Below are positions 1 to 5,665 of a stretch of 11,264 nucleotides of DNA, in pieces. Source of the stretch: Acidimicrobiia bacterium (GTDB lineage: Bacteria > Actinomycetota > Acidimicrobiia > Acidimicrobiales > Ilumatobacteraceae). The stretch lies in the NCBI GenBank assembly GCA_010025655.1, contig RGSV01000023.1:1-11264 (forward strand), given 5' to 3'. Position 1 is the first letter of the stretch. Every line of letters starts with the position of its first letter. The notes beneath the pieces were generated by a model. It was not told the origin of the DNA. It did no database searches and saw only the letters and a list, made by a program, of their open reading frames with translations. Both the position numbers and the translations under genes were made by a program.

Positions 1-1299
1 TCCCGTGAAGTTCGCCGACAGCGACGCGGTTTCTTCGCCCGTGACCTCGCCTGTGACGATCGTGGAAGCGAGTTCGGAAAAGTCTGGAACGGTCGAAAGT
101 TGGAAGAACGCCTGCGTCGACACGCTGCTCGCATTTACCGTGCCTGCAACAACCGCCGAGTCTGAGGCAATTGATGACGCTTCCGACGAGTTGACGATCG
201 GCAGGCCACCGAGCGTGGTGAACTGCGTAATCGCCCCCGACACTGTGCCTGCCAGATTGGTCGCGTTTGCGCGGAAGTAATACGTAGTACCGGGCACGAG
301 ATTGATTGCTGCTGCTTCAAACGCTGTTGCGGTGTTGCCAGCGATCGTGGTGGCCTCGATCGTGGTGACTGCGCCGCTCAGATCGGGTTGCAGCCCGTAG
401 GTGAATGAGGTCGTGGTCAAGAGGTTGTTGGCGATCACCGTGCCGGTGAGAATTGCGTTGGTCGTGCGAATCGCCACCGCGCTTGCCGTCGTCACGCTGG
501 GCAAAGCCACCACGTTCGTGGCATCAAGTGCGCGCTTGACGAGCGCAGGAAATGCCGCAGGCACAAAACCGGTCATTGACGGTCTGCTCGAGGGCGAACA
601 TGGTCCGGACGCAGCGGAGTTGATACCAATCAGCACGAGGTCGGTACCCACCTGTGTGACAACGGGGCCACCTGAGTCACCTGAGCAGATACCGGTCGTT
701 GACGTTTGTGTTGCCGTGAATGACCCTGGCCAGGGCGTGCTCGATGTGAGAGGTTGATCGATGCGGTGCGGCACCGGCGATGAAGGCCCACTCGGTGAGG
801 TGCGGCCGTATCCGAGAAAGGTGACGACTCGCCCGTCGCGACCCCAGGCCGCAACTTCGTCGGTGGTGGCAAGACGTGTGATGGTGCCGCCTGGCAATTC
901 GCTCGCAAGCACGATGAAAGCAATGTCGTCAGGCTGCGAAAAGTCACTGTATTTGCGGAAACCGTCAACAACGATGATTTGGCTCTGCGAGATGGTCTGA
1001 GGTGATTGTTGGGTGCTTACACCTGGTGCAAACACGGAGATTGCTCCCGTTGTCACGTTGCCTGATGAATTCACCACGCAGTGGCCTGCGGTCACGACGA
1101 TGCGGCTCGTCCACAACGCGCCGCTGCACGAGCTGCTGCCATTGAGAATGCGCACTACTGCCGTATTGCCGAGTGCTGAAGTGCCGCCCACGACCGCAGT
1201 AGCGGGATTGGCGGTCACCACTGATGTGCAGATAGCAACCAGTGCAACGACGAGCGAACGAGTCACACGACACAAAGTGAGTCGGGCTCTCAGCAGCAC
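1..1299 (-). CDS. Secreted S1-family serine protease with C-terminal FN3-like repeats (3'-partial, runs off left edge)
   Basis: I obtained this by translating the minus strand; the frame stays open for 433 codons to the window edge. A basic start, a hydrophobic run (LVVALVAICTSVV) and a c-region ending NPATA form a signal peptide. VVGGT follows at once, like the mature N-terminus of chymotrypsin-fold proteases. The triad is visible: His in TAGHC (residue 73), Asp in QPDDIAF (about 125) and Ser in SGDSGGP (209). Cysteines 58/74 and 205/234 fit two conserved disulphides. The position matching trypsin Asp189 is Gly203, so specificity for Arg/Lys is not expected. From about residue 266 come two tandem FN3-like repeats of about 100 residues (first 266-365, second cut by the edge), likely a binding or spacer region. 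The start is uncertain: GTG at 1299 has a TAGCCT box 7 nt upstream; ATG at 1332 and GTG at 1266 are alternatives. The fold is secure; the substrate is unknown. Confidence 0.9.
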   Translation of the reverse strand, partial: MLLRARLTLCRVTRSLVVALVAICTSVVTANPATAVVGGTSALGNTAVVRILNGSSSCSGALWTSRIVVTAGHCVVNSSGNVTTGAISVFAPGVSTQQSPQTISQSQIIVVDGFRKYSDFSQPDDIAFIVLASELPGGTITRLATTDEVAAWGRDGRVVTFLGYGRTSPSGPSSPVPHRIDQPLTSSTPWPGSFTATQTSTTGICSGDSGGPVVTQVGTDLVLIGINSAASGPCSPSSRPSMTGFVPAAFPALVKRALDATNVVALPSVTTASAVAIRTTNAILTGTVIANNLLTTTSFTYGLQPDLSGAVTTIEATTIAGNTATAFEAAAINLVPGTTYYFRANATNLAGTVSGAITQFTTLGGLPIVNSSEASSIASDSAVVAGTVNASSVSTQAFFQLSTVPDFSELASTIVTGEVTGEETASLSANFTG

Positions 1300-1306
1300 G
1301 CCGCCA

Positions 1307-1312
1307 AGGCTA
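1307..1312 (-). promoter_or_regulatory. Possible -10 box for the serine protease gene
   Basis: The minus strand reads TAGCCT, 7 nt before the GTG at 1299. This matches the TANNNT spacing of actinobacterial leaderless promoters, and there is no Shine-Dalgarno before that GTG. No convincing -35 hexamer is visible. If the true start is the upstream ATG at 1332, this box would lie inside the coding region and be coincidental. Confidence 0.3.
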
Positions 1313-1335
1313 TGAGACACCACGCCGTGCATCGT

Positions 1336-1341
1336 TAGGCT
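1336..1341 (+). promoter_or_regulatory. Putative -10 box (TAGGCT) for a leaderless transcript
   Basis: TAGGCT ends 6 nt before the ATG at 1348, so transcription would begin at or next to the A of the start codon. There is no Shine-Dalgarno before this ATG. The same hexamer occurs before the NlpC/P60 gene. No clear -35 is seen. Leaderless starts of this form are common in actinobacteria; the assignment here is inference. Confidence 0.45.
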
Positions 1342-1347
1342 CAGCGC

Positions 1348-1515
1348 ATGCCATTCGACAAGCCAGCACCAGATCTCACGAAAATTCAGACTGCATGGGA
1401 AAAGTGGGAGAAGGGTGAAGAGCAGCCAGGTCGCACGCTCGCCTCGCTGAAGACTGCTGGGCTTGATGAAGTGATTAAGCAGCTCGTCGCTGCTGGTTGG
1501 GCACCAAAGCTCTAA
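1348..1515 (+). CDS. Small conserved-looking protein of unknown function (55 aa)
   Basis: A short frame from ATG 1348 to TAA 1513-1515. The protein begins MPFDKPAPDL and ends LVAAGWAPKL. It is soluble, charged and probably helical, with a WEKWEKGEEQPGR segment (about residues 17-29), and has no signal peptide, membrane span or cysteine. Evidence that it is real: a TAGGCT box 6 nt upstream of the ATG, protein-like composition, and a start 18 nt before the NUDIX gene on the same strand, which suggests one transcript. The motif of a Trp-rich amphipathic helix followed by PGR and a Leu/Ala-rich helix resembles uncharacterised small actinobacterial proteins as I remember them, but I cannot name a family. 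The function is unknown; a regulatory or accessory role for the NUDIX enzyme is only a guess. Confidence 0.7.
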   Translation: MPFDKPAPDLTKIQTAWEKWEKGEEQPGRTLASLKTAGLDEVIKQLVAAGWAPKL

Positions 1516-1533
1516 GTCGCGTGCCGTAATTCG

Positions 1534-2208
1534 ATGTCAACGTCACGGCGACCGGGGGGTGCGCAGGCGTTGCCCCGACCCACGCAGTGGCGCGAGTTGC
1601 AGCATTCTCCGTTTGATCGACTCGACACCGCTGCCCTCACCGACTTTGCTGCCGTTCGTGCCGCGGTTGCTGAATTCACGCCAAACCCTGCGTCGCAACA
1701 GCCACCCGCATCGGCACAGCCGTCGGCGGTGTTGGTGGGATTATTCGACTCGTCGGTCGGCCCGCAAGTGTTATTGACACGGCGTTCTGAATCGCTGAGT
1801 TCTCACCGTGGGCAAATCGCGTTTCCGGGTGGACGTCTTGAGCCAGGAGAGACGTCGTTACAGGCAGCTCTGCGCGAGACACATGAAGAAATCGGTCTTG
1901 ATGCGACACATGCGATGGTGCTGGGCGAGCTTGCCGCACACCGAACCATCTCGAGCTCAAGTCACATCGTGCCGCACGTAGTCGACCTCGGTGCACCACC
2001 GAGCGGGTTTCAGTTGAGTGGTGAAGTTGAGCGGGTGTTCACCGTGCCGCTTGCCGACTTGGTGCGGCCAGATACCTTCGCGCAAGAGCATTGGGTCTTT
2101 GCCGACCGTGAAGTGGTCGTGCCAGTGTTTTACCTTGACGATGAGACCATCTGGGGTGCGACCGCGCGCATGTTGCAAGAACTTTTGCTCTTGACGCTGC
2201 AGCGTTAG
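1534..2208 (+). CDS. NUDIX hydrolase, CoA-pyrophosphatase type
   Basis: A 224-residue cytosolic protein. The NUDIX box is intact: Gly100, then E106 after five residues, then RETHEEIGL at 114-122, the helix that binds Mg2+ or Mn2+. Directly before it, LLTRRSESLSSHRGQIAFPGG (from about residue 80) matches the LLTxRS…GxVxFPGG signature of the CoA/acyl-CoA pyrophosphatase subfamily (NudL/PCD1-like). Those enzymes cleave the pyrophosphate of CoA into phosphopantetheine and 3',5'-ADP. The first 60 or so residues are a less conserved lead-in with a Pro/Gln/Ala-rich linker. The start ATG lacks a good Shine-Dalgarno but lies 18 nt after the upstream small gene, so reinitiation is plausible. The gene is convergent with the phospholipase gene. 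The NUDIX call is certain; CoA specificity is inferred from the signature and another nucleoside diphosphate derivative is possible. Confidence 0.93.
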   Translation: MSTSRRPGGAQALPRPTQWRELQHSPFDRLDTAALTDFAAVRAAVAEFTPNPASQQPPASAQPSAVLVGLFDSSVGPQVLLTRRSESLSSHRGQIAFPGGRLEPGETSLQAALRETHEEIGLDATHAMVLGELAAHRTISSSSHIVPHVVDLGAPPSGFQLSGEVERVFTVPLADLVRPDTFAQEHWVFADREVVVPVFYLDDETIWGATARMLQELLLLTLQR

Positions 2209-2222
2209 TCGCCACAGTGCTA

Positions 2223-2243
2223 GTCAGCGCAGCAGTGCGCGAC
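2223..2243. terminator. Possible hairpin between convergent NUDIX and phospholipase genes
   Basis: GTC-a-GCGC…GCGCGAC can fold into a 7-bp stem with one bulged A and a 6-nt loop, inside the 52-bp gap between two convergent genes. There is no U-tract on either strand, so it is at best a weak or bidirectional hairpin terminator of the actinobacterial type. Confidence 0.25.
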
Positions 2244-2260
2244 CTCACGTCGGCACTGGT

Positions 2261-2749
2261 CTACGGACCTGCCGCCAACCGCACGGCATGAAAAAACACC
2301 ACGGCCCACGCATCGCACCGCAAACGCTGGCTGTGGCGTCGGGTCGTGCACAGTTGTTGCAGGTCGCGCTGAAATTGGTCGTCGACACGGGCTCGTAACT
2401 CAGCAGACCACTCAACGCCTGCATCACGCTGAGCGAGCAAGGTGTAGTTGGCGTAGGCCAAGTCATGTCGCTCGCAGGCGAGTCGAAAGTTGAACGATGC
2501 ACCCGTTGACCCCACAATCGGTGCTGAGCAACCGTCGGTCGCCGTGATGATCCAGCGATGTGTGCGTTTGGCGCGCGAACGTTCGAGGCGAAACCGCGTG
2601 AGCGGCGTGTCGAAGACCAAGCGGTCAATAACCGTTCGGTCGATGGAGCCACCGTCGGACGGTGTAGCGGCACGCGCGGTGGGCGGCAATAGTGACGAGA
2701 AGGCGATCAGCGACGTGATCGCGACGGTGGCACGCTTCGTTGAGCGCAT
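2261..2749 (-). CDS. Secreted prokaryotic phospholipase A2
   Basis: A 162-residue precursor. ATG at 2749 is preceded by GAGGA 4 nt upstream and starts a signal peptide (MRSTKR, hydrophobic AITSLIAFSSLL, then PPTARA, cleavage near residue 27). The mature part aligns by eye with Streptomyces violaceoruber PLA2 (Pfam Phospholip_A2_3): Asp72-Gly-Cys74 matches the Asp-Leu-Cys Ca2+ site, FRLACERHDLAY (88-99) carries the catalytic His95 and Ca2+ ligand Asp96, and RVDDQF (121-126) supplies the dyad Asp123. Cys74/Cys92 and Cys134/Cys145 fit the two conserved disulphides. The enzyme hydrolyses the sn-2 ester of phospholipids using Ca2+. About 45 residues before the core are not recognisable. The gene follows ribH by 75 bp containing two hairpins, so transcription with the rib operon is uncertain. 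An upstream ATG at 2782 is possible but would spoil the signal peptide. Confidence 0.87.
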   Translation of the reverse strand: MRSTKRATVAITSLIAFSSLLPPTARAATPSDGGSIDRTVIDRLVFDTPLTRFRLERSRAKRTHRWIITATDGCSAPIVGSTGASFNFRLACERHDLAYANYTLLAQRDAGVEWSAELRARVDDQFQRDLQQLCTTRRHSQRLRCDAWAVVFFHAVRLAAGP

Positions 2750-2762
2750 GGCGTCCTCGCAG

Positions 2763-2781
2763 TGGCAGGAGATCCCTGCCA
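2763..2781. repeat. Inverted repeat upstream of the phospholipase gene
   Basis: A perfect 7-bp inverted repeat, TGGCAGG–AGATC–CCTGCCA, whose near edge is 13 bp upstream of the phospholipase ATG and just before its Shine-Dalgarno. It could be a 5'-UTR hairpin or an operator. Its function is not known. Confidence 0.45.
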
Positions 2782-2799
2782 ACCCGTGGTGTGCATCGG

Positions 2800-2816
2800 G
2801 CGACCCAAACGGTCGC
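2800..2816. terminator. Hairpin 8 nt after the ribH stop codon (possible terminator)
   Basis: A perfect 6-bp inverted repeat, GCGACC–CAAAC–GGTCGC, begins 8 nt after the ribH stop on the minus strand. It has the same arm and loop size class as the neighbouring repeat at 2763-2781. No U-tract follows, so termination would have to be hairpin-only or Rho-assisted. It may also protect the 3' end of the rib mRNA. Confidence 0.35.
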
Positions 2817-2824
2817 GGTGTTGC

Positions 2825-3277
2825 TCAGCCCCAGCGGCGCATCGCGGCGATCATGTCGAGCGCCACCTGGGCGGCTTCAAAGCCCTTGTTGGTGTCGTCG
2901 GGTCGCGAGCGTGCGGCCGCTTGCTCGACATTTTCCACCGTGAGCACACCGAAGCCGATGGGGATCAGCGTCTCAAGTTGCACCTGCATGATTCCCTCAG
3001 CACACGGTCCAGCGACATACTCAAAGTGGGCGGTCTCACCTCGAATCACGGCACCGAGAGCCACCAGCGCGTCAAACTTTTGTGAGACGGCCATCAACCG
3101 CGCCATCACCGGAATCTCGAATGCTCCAGGCACCCAGTGGGTTTCGATGTTCTTCTCGCGCACGCCGCGCGCTTTCAAGCCACGCTTAGCGCCGTCAAGT
3201 AGGGCGTTGACCACGAATTCGTTGAATCGCGAACACACAATGCCCACGCGCAGCGAGTCGTACTTTGGCTTCTTCAT
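2825..3277 (-). CDS. ribH: 6,7-dimethyl-8-ribityllumazine synthase
   Basis: A 150-residue protein of normal family length. It condenses 5-amino-6-ribitylamino-uracil with 3,4-dihydroxy-2-butanone 4-phosphate to give lumazine, the penultimate step of riboflavin synthesis (EC 2.5.1.78). Visible family motifs are SRFNEFVV near the N-terminus, PGAFEIP in the substrate site, GAVIRGETAHFEYVA with the catalytic His, GVLTVEN, and the C-terminal NKGFEAAQVALDM helix. Family members assemble as pentamers or 60-mers. The ATG shares a 4-base ATGA overlap with the ribBA stop and is preceded by GGAG at 7 nt, so expression is probably both coupled and SD-driven. It is the last gene of the riboflavin operon. 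Confidence 0.97.
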   Translation of the reverse strand: MKKPKYDSLRVGIVCSRFNEFVVNALLDGAKRGLKARGVREKNIETHWVPGAFEIPVMARLMAVSQKFDALVALGAVIRGETAHFEYVAGPCAEGIMQVQLETLIPIGFGVLTVENVEQAAARSRPDDTNKGFEAAQVALDMIAAMRRWG

Positions 3278-4521
3278 GTCTGGTCTCCGATCGTCGGTTG
3301 CAAGAGGTGGCCGAGGCGGTCTCTCTTGGCCGCCAAGTAGGTGCGATTTTCTGGAGTAATGGCAGTGACGATCGGAACCCGCTCAACCACACTCAAACCG
3401 TAACCCGCGATGCCGCCATACTTGGCCGGGTTGTTGGTCATGAGCCGCAATTCGCGCGCACCGAGGTCGGCCAAGATCTGCGCACCGATGCCGTACTCGC
3501 GATTGTCGATGGGCAGCCCGAGCTGAACGTTTGCATCGACCGTGTCGAGACCTTCGTCTTGCAGCGAGTATGCCCGAATCTTGTGGCCGATGCCGATGCC
3601 ACGACCTTCATGGCCGCGCAGATAGACCAACGCACCACGACCTTCGCGCTCGATCATCGCCATCGCACTTGCCAGTTGGTCGCCGCAGTCGCAACGACGA
3701 CTGCCGAAGACGTCACCCGTCAAGCACTCGCTGTGCACGCGGGTGAGCAACGGTTCGTCGAGCGACGCGTCGCCGCGCACGAACGCCAAGTGCTCGATGC
3801 CATCGAGCGTTGAGCGATAGGCAACACACTCGAACTCACCCCACTCGGTGGGCACCCGTGCCGAACCCATTCGCTCGACGAGACGTTCCTTATGTCGTCG
3901 CCAATCAACCAGGGCTGCGATTGATGACAAGAGCAAACCGTGCTTTCGGCAGAACTCGACGAGCTGCGGTAAGCGGGCCATCGTGCCGTCATCGTTTTGA
4001 ATCTCACAAATGACGCCAGCCGGCTCGCAGCCCGCCAGTCGCGCGAGGTCAACCGCGGCTTCGGTATGGCCGGCGCGTTTCAGCACGCCTCCTTCACGAG
4101 CGCGCAGTGGGAAGACATGGCCGGGCCGTGCAAACGCTTCGTAGCCCACCTCGCGATCGGCAAGTGCAGCGATGGTGAGCGCGCGATCGGCTGCTGAGAT
4201 ACCCGTGGTTGTGCCAGCGAGTAGGTCGACCGACACGGTAAATGCCGTTCGGTGACTTTCGGTGTTGTGGTCGACCATCATCGGCAATCGCAACTCGTCA
4301 CACCGTTCACCCGTGAGCGGAGCCACAACGACACCTGAAGTGTGGCGAATGATGAATGCAAGCTTCTCCGCCGTCACATGTTGCGCCGCCATGATGAGGT
4401 CACCTTCGTTCTCGCGGTCTTCATCATCGACGAGCACCACCATGTCACCACGGCCGATGGCAGCAATCACATCATCAATTGGGGCAAAGTTGCTGGCGAG
4501 TGAGTCTCGTGTGGGGCTCAT
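3274..4521 (-). CDS. ribBA: Bifunctional DHBP synthase / GTP cyclohydrolase II
   Basis: A 415-residue fusion. The N-terminal half (about 12-210) is 3,4-dihydroxy-2-butanone 4-phosphate synthase, with the acidic loop DDEDRENEGD (32-41), TTGISAADRA, RPGHVFPL and RAGHTEAAVDL. The C-terminal half is GTP cyclohydrolase II, with zinc cysteines 266, 277 and 279 in SECLTGDVFGSRRCDCG, then LRGHEGRGIGIGHK, DNREYGIGAQIL and TNNPAKYGG. It therefore makes both riboflavin precursors, from ribulose 5-phosphate and from GTP (EC 4.1.99.12 and 3.5.4.25). I chose ATG 4521 because it forms an ATGA overlap with the ribD stop and has GAGAGG 8 nt upstream; the frame upstream of it lies within ribD and gives an Arg-rich non-protein. 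All key residues of both halves seem intact. Confidence 0.97.
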   Translation of the reverse strand: MSPTRDSLASNFAPIDDVIAAIGRGDMVVLVDDEDRENEGDLIMAAQHVTAEKLAFIIRHTSGVVVAPLTGERCDELRLPMMVDHNTESHRTAFTVSVDLLAGTTTGISAADRALTIAALADREVGYEAFARPGHVFPLRAREGGVLKRAGHTEAAVDLARLAGCEPAGVICEIQNDDGTMARLPQLVEFCRKHGLLLSSIAALVDWRRHKERLVERMGSARVPTEWGEFECVAYRSTLDGIEHLAFVRGDASLDEPLLTRVHSECLTGDVFGSRRCDCGDQLASAMAMIEREGRGALVYLRGHEGRGIGIGHKIRAYSLQDEGLDTVDANVQLGLPIDNREYGIGAQILADLGARELRLMTNNPAKYGGIAGYGLSVVERVPIVTAITPENRTYLAAKRDRLGHLLQPTIGDQT

Positions 4522-5534
4522 GAAGTTGCCTCTCGTTGTGGTTCGGTGTCGCGTTGTGGTTCGATGATCATCTCGACGTCGTCGCCGAGCACCTGGGTCG
4601 AGACGAGTCGCCCTCGCCATACTTCGGCAAGCGTCGCTGCGGTGTCGCCTGCGAAGGCGGGCACCGCATCGCCACCGCCCATCACTGCCGGCGCAATATG
4701 AAACACGTACTGGTCGATCAGGCCCGCCGCGTGGAAACTCGCCGCAACGCCGGCACCACCTTCGACCATCAGTTGCAGCACACCGTCGCGGCCAAGTGTG
4801 TCGAGCAACTCAGGCAGCGAACCAGTCCATTCCGTACAGGGTTGAATGCGCGCATCGGCGGGCGCTCGGCCCAGCACGATGCGTCGCGGTGACGGGCCCT
4901 GCGCAAATCGCACAGTGAGTTGCGGGTCATCGGCTCGCACCGTGCCGGCTCCCACGACGATGGCATCGCTTTCGGCTCGCAGCTGGTGCACACGTGCGCG
5001 CGCTTGGTCACCCGTGATTCGACCGCCGTCGCCCGATTTCGCAGCGATATAGCCGTCGATGGTCATCGCCAGCTTGAGCATGACGAATGGTCGCCCCGTG
5101 CGGCGATGGTGCAGATATGGCGCAAGCTGTGAACGCACGTCGTCTGCCGCAACACCGACGTCCACTTGAATGCCGGCTGCTCGCAGTCGCGCAATACCGC
5201 TGCCGGCAACGCGAACATCTGGATCTTCTACACCAATCACCACGCGCGACACACCTGCCGCAATGATTGCCTCGGTGCACGGTGGTGTACGACCGAAGTG
5301 GTTACACGGCTCGAGCGTGACGTAGATCGTTGCGCCGTGCGCAGCGTCGCCTGCGTGACGCAATGCCTCAACTTCGGCGTGAGCTTGACCAACCGGTTGG
5401 GTGAAACCGCTGAACCTGCGACCGTCTTGCGCAACGAGTACTGCTCCGACCCACGGGTTGGGCCGGCACGTCAGTCGCGCAGAAGCGGCGACAAGCACCG
5501 CCTCGCGCATCGATTGTTGGTCGATGTCGCTCAT
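4518..5534 (-). CDS. ribD: Bifunctional pyrimidine deaminase / reductase
   Basis: A 338-residue protein, somewhat short for RibD (usually about 360). The N-terminal deaminase (1-145) has PNPWVGAVLV, the zinc/proton-shuttle motif HAEVEAL (His52, Glu54) and EPCNHFGRTPPC (Cys77, Cys86). The C-terminal reductase (from about 148) has RPFVMLKLAMTIDGYIA, the NADPH-binding VGAGTVRADDP region and LMVEGGAGVAASF. It carries out the deamination and side-chain reduction after GTP cyclohydrolase II (EC 3.5.4.26 and 1.1.1.193). The shortness comes mainly from the reductase segment around 210-255. ATG 5534 was chosen because an AGGA lies 4 nt upstream and the frame beyond it is the FMN riboswitch. It is the first gene of the ribD-ribBA-ribH operon and is controlled by that riboswitch. 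The C-terminus holds a short duplicated EPQRD/EPQRE. Confidence 0.96.
   Translation of the reverse strand: MSDIDQQSMREAVLVAASARLTCRPNPWVGAVLVAQDGRRFSGFTQPVGQAHAEVEALRHAGDAAHGATIYVTLEPCNHFGRTPPCTEAIIAAGVSRVVIGVEDPDVRVAGSGIARLRAAGIQVDVGVAADDVRSQLAPYLHHRRTGRPFVMLKLAMTIDGYIAAKSGDGGRITGDQARARVHQLRAESDAIVVGAGTVRADDPQLTVRFAQGPSPRRIVLGRAPADARIQPCTEWTGSLPELLDTLGRDGVLQLMVEGGAGVAASFHAAGLIDQYVFHIAPAVMGGGDAVPAFAGDTAATLAEVWRGRLVSTQVLGDDVEMIIEPQRDTEPQREATS
4534..4563. repeat. Short direct repeat at the 3' end of ribD
   Basis: CGTTGTGGTTCG occurs perfectly at 4534-4545 and 4552-4563, an 18-bp (six-codon) period. In the ribD frame it encodes EPQRDT followed by EPQREA. It looks like a local in-frame duplication that lengthened the RibD tail. 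Confidence 0.6.
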
Positions 5535-5538
5535 CTCT

Positions 5539-5660
5539 TCCTGCTTCCATCCGGACTGTGACCGTCGGCCTCGGAGTTTCACCGAATCAGTCCCGCACCG
5601 TGAAGTGCGGGAGTCGCGGGCTTTCACCGCCGATAGGGAATTTCACCCAACCCTGCAAGA
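5539..5660 (-). promoter_or_regulatory. FMN riboswitch (RFN element) controlling ribD
   Basis: The minus strand carries the conserved RFN core in order: GGGTGAAATTCCC, ATCGGCGGTGAAAGCCCGCG, a variable hairpin CCCGCAC…GTGCGGG (7 bp), TTCGGTGAAACTCCGA, then GGCCGACGGTCACAGTCCGG. These match helices P2 to P6 of the FMN-sensing riboswitch. The closing helix P1 can form between TCTTGC (5660-5655) and GCAGGA (5544-5539). The 3' strand of P1 contains the AGGA that serves as the ribD Shine-Dalgarno, and the ribD ATG is at 5534. There is no room for a separate expression platform or terminator, so FMN binding should block translation initiation directly. The aptamer call is near certain; the mechanism is inferred from geometry. 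Confidence 0.97.
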
Positions 5661-5665
5661 ACATT

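Noticed and set aside
401..757. Plus-strand frame opposite the serine protease
   Set aside because: Lies antisense to the GDSGG-containing protease frame; its Val/Thr richness is only the complement of the protease codons.
2490..3359. Plus-strand 289-residue frame
   Set aside because: Antisense to the phospholipase and ribH genes, which have clear catalytic motifs; its translation is Ser/Arg/Thr-rich with no recognisable domain.
5535..5627. N-terminal extension of the ribD frame to an upstream ATG
   Set aside because: It would translate the FMN riboswitch; ATG 5534 has a Shine-Dalgarno and fits the family start.
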